The position numbers were made by a program, and so were the translations under genes. From assembly GCA_965370315.1 (NCBI GenBank), contig CBDUTO010000001.1:28930-92929 (forward strand): a stretch of DNA of 64,000 nt. The letters run 5' to 3'. This DNA comes from 1-14-2-50-31-20 sp965370315. GTDB lineage: Bacteria; Bacteroidota; Ignavibacteria; Ignavibacteriales; Melioribacteraceae. The notes beneath the pieces are model-generated. The model worked only from the letters and a program-made list of their open reading frames with translations. It was not told the DNA's origin and did not search any database. Below are positions 9,501 through 19,294 of the stretch, piece after piece (within the stretch, counting starts at the first letter, position 1; each line of letters starts with the position of its first letter).

Positions 9501-10423
9501 ACATCAATGTTAAAAGAACCAATATTACTTAACTTAAGACCAGAAAAAGGAATAACAACTTCTGTTCCTGCATTAGCAGTAATATTTCCTAAAAGCATTG
9601 TGGCACTAACTTCACCTACAGAACCATTATTATATATAACTGTTAAATCATTTGACTTAACATCTTGTACAAAACTTTCTGATGTACTAAAGTCTAGATT
9701 GGAATTTCCAGCAATAACAACAAATTTTAATGTTGCCAAATTACCAGTGCTAAGATTAAAACCTGTAGCATCTAACATTCCTATATTTACTCTATTAGCA
9801 ACACCATTTGCAATAAATGTTGCAGTTTCACTTTCAATAAAAGTAGCCTCTAAATAGGTAACTTTTGAATCGTCATAATCAATATAAAGATTCATTGCAC
9901 CTATATTTTCGAGGTTTACTGCATTCATTGCAACTTCAACAGTATCTCCAGGATTTCCTATTTCATTACTTAACTCAATTTTAATTGGTTCTGGTCCAAC
10001 TTGACCACCATTAAAAACTGAATTAATTGGATTGGAGAGACCATCAGAAATTTGGTTAGTTCCCACAAAACTAACTGCACTTGTTCCACTATTATAAACA
10101 AACTTTAGATCCAATAATTTTTCAGCAATATCTACAGGTGTTGTACTAAACCAACCGATGCTAACTAAACTATCACCTTGTGGATTAACATTTAAAAAAC
10201 CTCCTGTTAAATTGTTATTTGCTACTTCAACAAATGTTAATACATCACTATCGTAAGAAATATTTAGATTAACACTGCCTACATCAGTTACGGTTGCTTC
10301 AATCGGAATCAAAACTTCCTCACCTTTTAGTGAAGTAACATTAGGTATTGAAACTACAGTTTGACCCAATAGCGAATAAGTGAGCAGAAGGAGGAAACTT
10401 AATATTGGGATAATTTTATTCAT
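6575..10423 (-). CDS. Large secreted multidomain protein: cohesin-like, Ig-like, LamG-like, OB-like, T9SS signal
   Basis: This 1282-residue protein has a signal peptide (to about residue 20, LTYSLLGQ) and three cohesin-like domains (to about 400). These are followed by one Ig-like repeat (PSFVNTLPDTTI), a jelly-roll region of LamG/concanavalin type (about 500-690), an OB-fold-like region (about 695-880, opening ADIQTPVDSSG) and a long region I do not recognise (about 885-1185). It ends with a T9SS sorting domain (NYPNPFNPATVIQYALP, KKMMLVK). The modular build resembles extracellular carbohydrate-binding or adhesion proteins, but no catalytic residues can be assigned. The start is 40 nt after an upstream terminator, with an AGAGGT ribosome site. 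Confidence 0.9.
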   Translation of the reverse strand: MNKIIPILSFLLLLTYSLLGQTVVSIPNVTSLKGEEVLIPIEATVTDVGSVNLNISYDSDVLTFVEVANNNLTGGFLNVNPQGDSLVSIGWFSTTPVDIAEKLLDLKFVYNSGTSAVSFVGTNQISDGLSNPINSVFNGGQVGPEPIKIELSNEIGNPGDTVEVAMNAVNLENIGAMNLYIDYDDSKVTYLEATFIESETATFIANGVANRVNIGMLDATGFNLSTGNLATLKFVVIAGNSNLDFSTSESFVQDVKSNDLTVIYNNGSVGEVSATMLLGNITANAGTEVVIPFSGLKLSNIGSFNIDVLFDSSVLEFVRIDNVASGNLFGNENNGTLSLGYLNASGLDLDDGVIADLVFNFVSGTSTVSFDVASADIQDVSFAPVVVDFKNGSVLELLFPSFVNTLPDTTIEVLTMLDFLYTGTHPTVGTTLTYSLVSGPSSASIDAAGQFTWTPVNGDAGAHDIVVGLSDGLTTVIDSALVTVTGEVNAEYPVVEAATDGTLDQPWTFNALGGVGTVEVEDSTLSAWGSHVVNYTDGGYTGLALINKVFTESYTVSSDIYIVGEQDATFPLYTGLAIKSATDELKYYRFIFRNSSSDMGQIKFQGYDGAAWHATHKWNPGVEIDTLETGWHNFKVTVEGNKFYVYMDNKLLPGTPFEVTGAADFLSQGMPGIFVYNGSGGSVTFDNFTVEENVQLEYTIADIQTPVDSSGASPLDGMDVITTGVVTAGEFNEDGTTKQFYIQDGAGAYNGIMVYATELVAVGDSIVLQGEVDEYYDKTELKNVSGLTVHASGVALPAAVALSTADVNNEMYEGVLVTVANAVNVEENSSYGEAKFDDGSGEVMTDDLLTDAYPFVLGNVYDITGVVDYSFNNFKILYRDSSDVVDYGIPPEGVIALDHNTGNLVVSVFNNGTIGANKFDGVNYGSGVQWKGTNGFWRGGPVFGTAARAAVNGQANNNNPANFFDLTNVQSDFTSGFYTETMGTVDFDQVSDAIFSDGLAPNPYGLDITQKTYSKNGEDAVYLEYTFTNNTGADVAGLSAGLFMDYDVETGGVTSTSNNGGYALDEHLAYVYADGTTGPMFGVVALNGMAGAKVSSDNSADVDPLRQDGYTFITTLDATDPVTGDQRLWIGSEVGNIANGGFGKVTFAIVAADDLHDIRFIAEKAFILGKQAGFTTIVVGVDGEISGIPSKYEISQNYPNPFNPATVIQYALPLQSHVKINVYNTLGQLVTKLVDTDVTAGYHQVNFNASNLSSGVYFYSIQAESIDGSKDFQIVKKMMLVK

Positions 10424-10463
10424 TGATAATACCTCTTAATTAAAAAAACGGTCTTTGTTAATT

Positions 10464-10494
10464 AAAAGAAGACCTACTAAGTAGGTCTTCTTTT
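10464..10494 (-). terminator. Intrinsic terminator after the 2500-residue protein, overlapping a second hairpin
   Basis: The hairpin GAAGACCTAC / GTAGGTCTTC with a 3-nt loop is perfect. The inner strand (10469-10474) can alternatively pair with GGTCTT at 10450-10455 to make a second stem, followed on the minus strand by seven T (10448-10442). The two stems exclude each other, and only 40 nt separate this site from the next start codon. Confidence 0.85.
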
Positions 10495-10504
10495 CAAATA
10501 ACTC

Positions 10505-13500
10505 TTACTTCATTAGAATCATTTTCTTAGTCATAACAAAGTTTTTGCTACCTTCAACAGTTACTCTGTAAAGGTAAACACCACTTGCCAAGTTAGATGC
10601 ATTGAAGTTAACTTCGTATGCTCCAGCAACTTGTTTAGTATTTACAAGTGTTCCAACTCTTTGACCTAATGAATTGTAAACAGTTAAAGTAACTTTACCA
10701 TTTTCTGGTAAATCATACTGAATAGTTGTAGATGGGTTGAATGGGTTAGGATAGTTTTGTCTTAATGCAAATACATCAGGAATACCAATAGCAACTACAG
10801 GTATATTGATTCCAGCACTAAGGTTTTTAGCTAACTTATCTGTTAATTCAGCGCCATCTAGTAATTCAAGACTTACTTCATCAGACTTACTGAACATTTC
10901 AGTAGCTCTAAATTTAAGATTTACTAAAGCACTACCATCTTTTACTTTAACATCTTTAGAATCTAAATTTACCCATGCAATTGAAATAACATCTTCAACT
11001 ACATTAGATACTAACATACCACCGTTTGAAGAAGAAACTCCTAAGAATTCTATCTTATTAACGTCATATTTTAGTTTGAATGTGAATGAACCAACTTCTG
11101 CTAATTCAGCAATAGAAATAGGCAATTCAAATTCAGATTCTTTTTTAATATTTAATATTTCATCACTATTTACTGAAATATTAGCTGCTTTTGCTAATCC
11201 CATAGGATTATAATCACTTCTTGCATCACCAGCACAAATACCTGAAACATCTTGTGAAACATTTTGTGTTCCAACAGTAATAGTTGTGGCTTCAAACATC
11301 CAATCATTAACATCAAATGCTTTTAGACCAACAGATGCATTAAGTATTGCAAGAGCATCATCAGTTTCAATACCACCAGCAACATCAACAACATTTGCAG
11401 CTAGTTTTTGTAAATCAGTTGATAACGCAGTTGTATCACCAGTTACAGAAAGTTGTGTTTCTAGAGCATCACTTGATAAAGAACCGCCCCAATTATTTGT
11501 TTTAGTAACAACAACATCATAAGAACCAGCTGAAACATCAGCAATAGTATATGCACCACTGTCATCAGTTGTAGCTGTTCCAACAAGAGTTGCACCATCC
11601 ATAAGATTAACTGTTGCACCAACAATTGCTAGCGCTGAAACATTATATGAAACTGTACCAGTAACTGTAACTGTTTTTTCGTTAATTGTTACAATTGCTT
11701 GAGTATTAGTTGAATCAGTACCATCACTAGCTTGAACTGTAATAACAACAGGGAATTGTAAAGCTGTTTTTGGAGCCCAGCTAAATGCACCTGTAGTAGG
11801 ATTAAGCATAGCATCTGAAGGGAACTGACCTACAAATGAATATGTTAATGCATCATTATCAGGATCAATAGCAATATATGTCCAGTCTAATGTTTCACCA
11901 ACCCAAATTAATGTATCAGGTAAAACAGAAGCACCAGCAAGTAAGAAGCTAGGAGGTGAATTACCAATTACATTTATTGTATCAACTGCTGTAACTGTTT
12001 CTAAATTAGAAACAACACTAACTGTTACAATAGCTTGTTTTCCATCATCAGCAACCAATGGAGTCCAAGTTAATTTACCAGCTGCATCAACTGCAATTGT
12101 ACCAGTTGTAGCATCGCCAGCTTGTGAATCTAATGCATATGTATATGTAACTCCATCACCGCCATTCGCAGCATATTGGAACATATAATCATTACCAGAT
12201 TTTGTGCTTGTGTTACCAATAACAGCAGTAAATGCTAGAGGAACAGGAACAGCACTTACAGTTACATTTATTGATTTGTCTACTGTTGCACCACTAGTTG
12301 TAGTAGCAGTTACTGTAACAACATGAGCTGTAGCACTAATATCATCAGTACCAGGAGCCAATTTTACTAATCCAGTAGCTGCATCAATAGTTGCAAAAGC
12401 AGGACCAGCTACTGTATAACCAGTAATTGTTTCGCCTATTGTTTTTGCAATAGCAGTAAATTGAACATCTAATGTATTACCAGCCATCATTGCATAATCT
12501 ACAATTGTAGGAGCAGTAAAAGCAGGACCTTGTGCAGGAGCACCCATTGTAAATCTATTTGCAGAACCAACAATACCACCCATAGCTAATCTTGCTCTTA
12601 CTTGTACTAATGTATCAGTACCAGTTACTACAAGACCATTATCGTAAGTATTTTCATCACTTTGCATATACCATCTGTTTACATCAGCGTTTCCATCTTG
12701 TCTTCTAATAATTCTAAGATCTTCTTCGCTTTCAAATGGTAAACGAATATTGTGTGCTTCTAATTCTATATCATATTTTTGTGTTGTTGTAATACTAACA
12801 GGACTAGCTGAGAATAACCAGTAAAATTGTGAGTAATCACCAACTTGACCATCAGCTGTTGGAAGACCAACTGTTCCTTCAGGATTAGCATCAACATGAC
12901 CAACAATAATATTTGTTGAGTTTATTACAGGATTATCTGGTGTAAATGTTACAGCAGCAGGTCTATATTCACCCAATAATGTTCCAGTAGGATAAATAAA
13001 ACGACCATTTATTGCACCAGCACCAGCACCTGAACCATCACCAGTATTAGCTAAACGTGAAATGTTACCAACAACGTGACCAACTAATGTACCAGTTAAA
13101 TCAGCATCAACAACAGTTCTGTCATATCCTAAACCAAATGCAGTTAGATTAGGTCTAGGTAATACTAATTGTGTTCCAGTTGTCATATTTAGAATACCAT
13201 TCTGGAATACAACACCTTGTCCAGCTGCAGCACCAGTAGTAATATTACCACCAGATACGTTAAGAGTAGGATTTGTACCTGTCATGTTTAATGTAAGAGT
13301 TGTAATACCTTGGTTACCAGCAGTAACTAAAGCTTGTGCGTCAGCACCATTTGCAGTTAAGTTTCCAGCAAATGCACCATTTAATGTAATGTTACCACCA
13401 ACAGTTGCATTACCACCAAAACCAGCAAAAATAGCATCACCAGTAATTACAGCTCTACCACCACCACCAAATGCACATGCAAGATTTGCAGTTGCTGCAT

Positions 13501-16500
13501 TAACATTAACATTTGTAATAGAATTATTGCTAGTTGCTACAATATTTCCTGTTACATTTAATGTAGAAGTAGCTGCATTTGAAATCAAAACACCTCTAGT
13601 TAATGTAGCTGTTGCTACACTCAATGACTTAGCATTTAAGTCAAATTGAACTGTATTGATATCTGGAGTAGCACCTAAACCAGTTTCTAACACAAAATCA
13701 CCAGCTGATCTGCTAGCATGAAGTGTTAAGTGGTCGCCAACATTATTACCATTTACATTTAATGTAGTAACTGTAATTGCAGTTGGATATTCTTGACCAG
13801 TTGTTGTAATAGCAGCAGTATTAGAATATGTTAATGTGATTGGTCCACCAGAAATTGCGAAAACTCCAGCACCACCAGCAGGATCAGTAATTACACCGCC
13901 AGATCTATTAACAGTAGTACCATCACCCATCTCTAAAGCCCACATTTTTGCAGCTGTAGGATCATAGTCTCCAGACATTACATATAATGTTCCGTTAACT
14001 TTAAGAGCTTTTGAACCAGTAACTTTTGCACCAGCATTAAAATATAAATCATTCAATATTGTACCAGCAGAAGGCATTTCATCTTCAATAGTACTAGCTG
14101 CAGTAGTATAAGCTATATTATGTGTAGCACCAAACATAGGAACTTTATCTAAATGATTGTTTCCAATTTTTTCAATCCACACACCATCGCTTAATTCCAT
14201 TCTGTCGTTCGCACCAAAACCAACAGCGCTATTACCAAAAACTAAACGTTCTGTAACTTTGAAAGGATTAGTTGTTGATAAAGTAACACCACCAGCTCCT
14301 TGGAATCTAACATTAGGAACTTCAAACTTAGTAGTACCAACAGCAAATGTTTGTGCAGCAGCACTATTAAATAGTAGCTCACCATTTGAGTTGTTTTTAC
14401 CTAAACCATCTGCAGAATTTGCAGTGAATGTACCAGCAGTATATGCAAATACAGCACCAGCACCAGTTAAGATAACATCAGATGTGTTGAATTCTATTGC
14501 ACCTTTAGTTGATTTAAATAATCCACCAACAGTTAAATCAGGAACACCTGAATCTTTATCTACTAAGGTAAATACTTTTGTATCATTATTAAGTGTTAAG
14601 GCTGGAATTGTAATATCATCATATAAATTAAGATTTGTTCCACCAGTAACAATTACAGTACCAGGACCAGTATAAGTACCATCAGCATTCCATGTACTAC
14701 CAGCAGAAGTAAAGTCATTTCCACCAAAAACTAAAGTACCAGGACCAGCTGCTGAATAATCAGTAAATATATCACTAAAACCAGAATCACCAGTTAAAGT
14801 AGCTGTAATACCATTGTTAATCATAATTCTAGGAACTAATACATTACCAGTATTTAATGTAGCATTAGCTTCATATACTAAGTAACCTTTTGTATCAGCA
14901 CCAGTTGCGTTTAGAGTTGCATTGTTTGCAGTTCCAAATGCAGAACCAACTAACATAATTAGATTTTGATTTGCAAAATCTAAAGTACCACTTGCACCAA
15001 TTGCTGCAGCAGTAACAATATTAGCATCAGCTGTTAATACAGCAGAACCACCAGTAACACTAAGGTTTAAGATTTTACCTTCGTCACCAGGAGCAGCTCC
15101 ATAGAATTGCATCGCAACGTTTGCTGTACCAGCAGTTACTGTAAGAGCATCAGCTCCAGCAACACCAAGTACTTTAAGGTTGTTAACATTATAAATACCA
15201 GAAGAACTAACTGTTAAATCTGCAATACTAGCTGCATCAGCAGTAGCAGTTCCACCAGTAATTGTACCAGTACCTGTAACTTGGAAAGTACCACCAGCTG
15301 TTCTAGTAACACTACCATTAACAGCATGAGCTAAATCAGTACCACTTGATATCAAGTTTGCTGTACCAACAAGTTCAAGAACTGAACTATTACTTACAGA
15401 TAAACTACCTGATATTGGATAGTTAGATCCAGTAGGTAAAAGAACGTCTGAAGCAACTGCACCACCAACTCTAGTTGTAGAGTTAGCAGAAATAGTTAAA
15501 TCAATAACCATTGGGTTTGCACCAACAACAAATTCAGGACCAACTGCTTCATCTTGGTTCATATTTGTTCCAGAATAAATTAGGTGATAAGGTTGGTTAG
15601 TACCATTAAAAGTACCATTAACTGCTAATGGAAAACCATCTGCAGTACCATTCTTATTAGCATCGCCTAAGTTTCTAGCTAAAGTTGGAGTAGTAAGAGT
15701 AGTTGAAGGATTAAGTGTTGATGTACCTAAAATATCAATAGTACCACGAGTTAATCTTAAAACACCTGACCATGTAACTGTTTGACCAGCTAAAACATCA
15801 ACTGTACCAGCTTCCGCAGCTAAACGTATTTCAATATTAGAGTTAACACCATTACCAGAGATAAGGTGTTGACCAACAGCAGGTCCTTCAAATATAACAC
15901 CACCACCACCAGTTGATGTGTATTGACCAGCGTTAGTGAATGTTGGAGTAGCAGCGCCATTACCAATCATTCTAATATTTAAGTTACCTAATATAACATT
16001 TGTATTAGATACAATAGTCGCATTGTTTAAAACTTCAACTGAACCATTTTGGAAAGTAACACCAGTACCAACTGCAGTTACACTAAAGTTATAAACTTGT
16101 AAGTTAGTACCACCAGAGAATACTTGAGAACCACCAGCACTAAACTGTAATGTTCCATTACCTGGTGTAACTGTACCAGCGTTTCTTGTAAAGTTAGCTT
16201 TAATATCGAAAGTGTTTGCATTAAAGACTAAAGTACCACCTGTTTGTAGATAGTTACCAAATACGGCAACATTACCACCTAATGTTAAACCACCAGCAGA
16301 AAGATTAATATCTTTTTGTGCAGTTAATACATTACTTGTAACAACACCAGTACCTGAAATATCAATATTTTCATTTACTTGTGTGTTAGCAGCACCAAAA
16401 GCTATATCACCAGCAGCAGTAACTTGCAAACCACCAGTTATGTTTGTAGTAGCAGATAATATTACATCGCCAGCACCAGCAACTGCAACATTACCATTAA

Positions 16501-18007
16501 TGTTTGTAGTAGCAGTTAATGTTACAGCTCCTTTACCAGTTCTAATATTTGGTAATTGACCTGCTCCACCATGATTTTGAGGACCGGCAGCAGTATTTGT
16601 GAAATCTAAAAGACCCATACCAACACCACTACTTGAAACATTACCAGTGAAAGTATGATTTACACTACCACTTAATGTAAGTGTGTTAGTAGTTAGTTTA
16701 ATAAGATGACCAGCACCATTATTTAAAACACCAACAACTTTAACTGGACCAACAACATTTACTGTACCAGCAGCAGCAGCAGTTGTAAATGTACTAGTAA
16801 ATGTAGTAGATGTTCCACCACCAACATTTGCTATACCAGTAGCATTGTTATTAAATGCAACTAATGGAGTACGAGCAACACCATAAATACCAGTTTTTTT
16901 AGGTGCTACAACTTCAACAACACCACCAGTTAAGTTTAATGTACCAGTAGAATTATTTAATACTAAAGAAGCATGTGCAGCATCATCTACACCAGCAGTA
17001 TTTTGTTGTTCAAATTTCAACTCACCAGTAACTTTAAGTGTACCAGTATTCATATTACCAATAGGAATAGCATTTGCAACTAATCTAGTAGAAACTGTAA
17101 CACCACCAGCAAATGTAAAGTCTGAACCAACTTGACTATTAATAATTTTTGGTGTCTCAATTGCAGTTGGAACAATAGCTCCATTTGCTTTTAATGTAAC
17201 TAAACCATTTACTACTAAATCACCATTAGCTGTTGTATTAGAGATACCACCCCAAACACCAGCTGCTGTTGCAGAAGTATTAAATGTCATAGCACTATTA
17301 AAAGTAATAGTTTTATTAGCTGTTAAAGAAAGCACTAAAGCTTCTAAAGTTCCAGGAACTTCGCCAGCAGCTGTTTTGTTATTAGCACCATCATAAGTTA
17401 GTACTATTGTTTTGTCACTATAAGTAGGTGCACCACTTAGGCTACCTTCTGTAACTGTAATAGTATTGAGGTTTCCACCAGCAGTAAAGTCAGCACCAAA
17501 AGCACTAACATCAAGTGTACCACTTTGCAATAGTATTCCTTGACCAGCTGTAGGATTAACTGTTAGTAGATTAGTACCAGCAGTTTCTGGTTGGAAAGTA
17601 ATAGTTCCAGTACCAGTATTAACATCAAAGTTACCATTACCATTTAATAAAACAGTATTGTTTAAATTGTAAGTCTGAATAATAAAAGTCATACTCTTAC
17701 CAGTTGCAGGTGCAACAAATCCAAATGTGTAACCATCTGAATCATCACCACCACCAATACCTGACTGGTCATGTGTATAATTACCAGCAGCCATATTTAC
17801 TGTTGTACCACTAGCAAATTTAGAAAAAGCACCTTCCAATGTTCTCATTGGTCCAGAACCCGCAGGATCGTTAGTGGCGTTTACGCCAGTATAACTGTCG
17901 TCACCATCTGTAGAGTTTAAGTAGCGTACTTGCGCATTAGTAGTAAAAGCAAATGCTGTAAGAACTACAAGTAAGAAACCTAAATTAAGGAGTTTCTTTA
18001 GATTCAT
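10505..18007 (-). CDS. Giant secreted beta-solenoid protein with dockerin-like and cohesin-like modules, T9SS signal
   Basis: I place the start at ATG 18007, not at an upstream in-frame codon (18091), because it has a GGAG ribosome site and begins a clean signal peptide (MNLKKLLNLGFLLVVL, cleaved near TTNAQ). The 2500-residue product is rich in Ala, Thr, Gly, Asn and Val. Residues about 30-1750 look like a long parallel beta-helix (short recurring T-x-N-x-N-G-N-V strands). Ig/cadherin-like domains follow, then a carboxypeptidase-regulatory-like fold (VTGTVSY), two dockerin-like segments (SSDALETQLS; IETDDALAILNASVGL), a cohesin-like domain and the T9SS sorting domain (NYPNPFNPSTTIQYDLP). It is probably a cell-surface or released filamentous adhesin; function is inferred. 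Confidence 0.88.
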   Translation of the reverse strand: MNLKKLLNLGFLLVVLTAFAFTTNAQVRYLNSTDGDDSYTGVNATNDPAGSGPMRTLEGAFSKFASGTTVNMAAGNYTHDQSGIGGGDDSDGYTFGFVAPATGKSMTFIIQTYNLNNTVLLNGNGNFDVNTGTGTITFQPETAGTNLLTVNPTAGQGILLQSGTLDVSAFGADFTAGGNLNTITVTEGSLSGAPTYSDKTIVLTYDGANNKTAAGEVPGTLEALVLSLTANKTITFNSAMTFNTSATAAGVWGGISNTTANGDLVVNGLVTLKANGAIVPTAIETPKIINSQVGSDFTFAGGVTVSTRLVANAIPIGNMNTGTLKVTGELKFEQQNTAGVDDAAHASLVLNNSTGTLNLTGGVVEVVAPKKTGIYGVARTPLVAFNNNATGIANVGGGTSTTFTSTFTTAAAAGTVNVVGPVKVVGVLNNGAGHLIKLTTNTLTLSGSVNHTFTGNVSSSGVGMGLLDFTNTAAGPQNHGGAGQLPNIRTGKGAVTLTATTNINGNVAVAGAGDVILSATTNITGGLQVTAAGDIAFGAANTQVNENIDISGTGVVTSNVLTAQKDINLSAGGLTLGGNVAVFGNYLQTGGTLVFNANTFDIKANFTRNAGTVTPGNGTLQFSAGGSQVFSGGTNLQVYNFSVTAVGTGVTFQNGSVEVLNNATIVSNTNVILGNLNIRMIGNGAATPTFTNAGQYTSTGGGGVIFEGPAVGQHLISGNGVNSNIEIRLAAEAGTVDVLAGQTVTWSGVLRLTRGTIDILGTSTLNPSTTLTTPTLARNLGDANKNGTADGFPLAVNGTFNGTNQPYHLIYSGTNMNQDEAVGPEFVVGANPMVIDLTISANSTTRVGGAVASDVLLPTGSNYPISGSLSVSNSSVLELVGTANLISSGTDLAHAVNGSVTRTAGGTFQVTGTGTITGGTATADAASIADLTVSSSGIYNVNNLKVLGVAGADALTVTAGTANVAMQFYGAAPGDEGKILNLSVTGGSAVLTADANIVTAAAIGASGTLDFANQNLIMLVGSAFGTANNATLNATGADTKGYLVYEANATLNTGNVLVPRIMINNGITATLTGDSGFSDIFTDYSAAGPGTLVFGGNDFTSAGSTWNADGTYTGPGTVIVTGGTNLNLYDDITIPALTLNNDTKVFTLVDKDSGVPDLTVGGLFKSTKGAIEFNTSDVILTGAGAVFAYTAGTFTANSADGLGKNNSNGELLFNSAAAQTFAVGTTKFEVPNVRFQGAGGVTLSTTNPFKVTERLVFGNSAVGFGANDRMELSDGVWIEKIGNNHLDKVPMFGATHNIAYTTAASTIEDEMPSAGTILNDLYFNAGAKVTGSKALKVNGTLYVMSGDYDPTAAKMWALEMGDGTTVNRSGGVITDPAGGAGVFAISGGPITLTYSNTAAITTTGQEYPTAITVTTLNVNGNNVGDHLTLHASRSAGDFVLETGLGATPDINTVQFDLNAKSLSVATATLTRGVLISNAATSTLNVTGNIVATSNNSITNVNVNAATANLACAFGGGGRAVITGDAIFAGFGGNATVGGNITLNGAFAGNLTANGADAQALVTAGNQGITTLTLNMTGTNPTLNVSGGNITTGAAAGQGVVFQNGILNMTTGTQLVLPRPNLTAFGLGYDRTVVDADLTGTLVGHVVGNISRLANTGDGSGAGAGAINGRFIYPTGTLLGEYRPAAVTFTPDNPVINSTNIIVGHVDANPEGTVGLPTADGQVGDYSQFYWLFSASPVSITTTQKYDIELEAHNIRLPFESEEDLRIIRRQDGNADVNRWYMQSDENTYDNGLVVTGTDTLVQVRARLAMGGIVGSANRFTMGAPAQGPAFTAPTIVDYAMMAGNTLDVQFTAIAKTIGETITGYTVAGPAFATIDAATGLVKLAPGTDDISATAHVVTVTATTTSGATVDKSINVTVSAVPVPLAFTAVIGNTSTKSGNDYMFQYAANGGDGVTYTYALDSQAGDATTGTIAVDAAGKLTWTPLVADDGKQAIVTVSVVSNLETVTAVDTINVIGNSPPSFLLAGASVLPDTLIWVGETLDWTYIAIDPDNDALTYSFVGQFPSDAMLNPTTGAFSWAPKTALQFPVVITVQASDGTDSTNTQAIVTINEKTVTVTGTVSYNVSALAIVGATVNLMDGATLVGTATTDDSGAYTIADVSAGSYDVVVTKTNNWGGSLSSDALETQLSVTGDTTALSTDLQKLAANVVDVAGGIETDDALAILNASVGLKAFDVNDWMFEATTITVGTQNVSQDVSGICAGDARSDYNPMGLAKAANISVNSDEILNIKKESEFELPISIAELAEVGSFTFKLKYDVNKIEFLGVSSSNGGMLVSNVVEDVISIAWVNLDSKDVKVKDGSALVNLKFRATEMFSKSDEVSLELLDGAELTDKLAKNLSAGINIPVVAIGIPDVFALRQNYPNPFNPSTTIQYDLPENGKVTLTVYNSLGQRVGTLVNTKQVAGAYEVNFNASNLASGVYLYRVTVEGSKNFVMTKKMILMK

Positions 18008-18459
18008 TTTTTTCTCCGTGTTGATTGAAAATAAATTAGTTAAAAAATTGTTAATAATAATAGATAGATACCAAATTAGGGTGGTAAACATTTTAGCATA
18101 TTCTTTATCTCCTATTTTTATTAGTAAAACATAGTGATTTTACTTACTTATTGAATTAAACTATCATTCATTTATTTTGTTTTGGCTTAATATCAAATAG
18201 AAATATCGATTTTGAGCCAAGCTTTCCTATCTCAAGTTTAAATATAATATATAAAGCAACAATGTCAAAAAAAAAAAGCACTAATTAACAATCTATTTTT
18301 AGCATAGAATAATTTTAATTTAATCTTCTATTCAAGAATAATGCTCTAAACAAAATTAAAAACAGACATATATAATAATATTAATATAAAAATATTTATT
18401 TGATTTTTGTTTTGTTGGTGAAAATATTTAACATATAATAAGACCATTAAATATAAATA

Positions 18460-18509
18460 ATTAAGAAATAATTCTTAATGCGCTTTCGATAGCGCTGGAG
18501 CAAAACTCC
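18460..18509. other. Cluster of three consecutive hairpins in a 1.3-kb gene-free region
   Basis: Three adjacent inverted repeats occur: ATTAAGAA/TTCTTAAT (18460-18479), GCGCT/AGCGC (18480-18495) and GGAG/CTCC (18497-18509). The GC-rich pair stands out in an AT-rich stretch. It could be a small structured RNA on either strand or part of a degenerate element. The rest of 18008-18980 is AT-rich with no gene that I can see. Confidence 0.4.
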
Positions 18510-18980
18510 CTACAATTTTTGCCCACACAATTAACTAAAGTTATGAATTCCTTTTTCTAATGTCAATGATGTATATCACAAACATTAGTTATAAATTTTT
18601 GACTATTACAATTGCTCGAAACTGTATATACGATGCAAATAGCAAGGCAAAAAATCATTTTACCACTTGTGATTTTTTACTATTATTTCTCAATTTCTGT
18701 TGTTAAAATAACCATTATTCAATTTCTGGAATCATCAATATTTAGAGAGAACATAATTTATGAATACTAAAAAAACTGTTTTAGTATTTGCCACTCAAAT
18801 AATAATAAAAAAAAAACTAAATGTCACTTAAAATAAGTAAATCTAACTTACTAAAAAACATTGAGTTGCACCCATTAGTTTAAAGTTAAAATAGTCAAAA
18901 ATATGACTTTAATAAAAATGGCTCTAAAAGTCTCACAATGTTCATCAAGTTTTCGATAAATAGTTATGACAAATTAAGTT

Positions 18981-19165
18981 AAACACACCCCTATATTCCC
19001 TCTCAAGCAATGTTGTCAACTTAAGCAGTATTTCTTAATCTTGCTCTTATTCTTTAATTCTTAATCTCAAAGCAGATTAGGATTAAGAGCAAGAATTAAG
19101 ATTAAGACTTTTTATGCTTTCCCTTAAGTTAACAGCATAGACATACAAAGGTTGGAAGTGTGTTT
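18981..19165. repeat. Long imperfect palindrome (about 185 bp)
   Basis: Nested inverted pairs share a centre near 19070: AAACACAC (18981) with GTGTGTTT (19158), GTCAACTTAAG (19015) with CTTAAGTTAAC (19123), and CTTGCTCTTA (19040) with TAAGAGCAAG (19084). It encodes nothing obvious and may be a decayed miniature mobile element. It lies just upstream of the plus-strand lipoprotein. Confidence 0.5.
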
Positions 19166-19294
19166 ATCAATGCAACTCAAATTCTTTTCCAATAGCTACA
19201 GATAATATTTTTTTCCTAATTTATTTTTGAATTTACTACATTACTTACAAGTTTTAAGAAAATGTCTTTATCCCAATTCAAAGTTGAGGTTAAA

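Noticed and set aside
10806..14675. Several long open frames on the plus strand opposite the 2500-residue gene
   Set aside because: They are antisense shadows of a gene with biased codon use; none has a ribosome site or recognisable protein features.
10505..18007. Many short words such as accagca recurring on the plus strand
   Set aside because: They reflect Ala/Gly/Thr-Val codon bias of repetitive beta-strand protein, not a DNA tandem repeat or CRISPR array; spacing is irregular.
18008..18091. A 28-residue N-terminal extension of the 2500-residue protein
   Set aside because: It precedes a clear ribosome site and signal peptide at 18007 and would bury the signal peptide.
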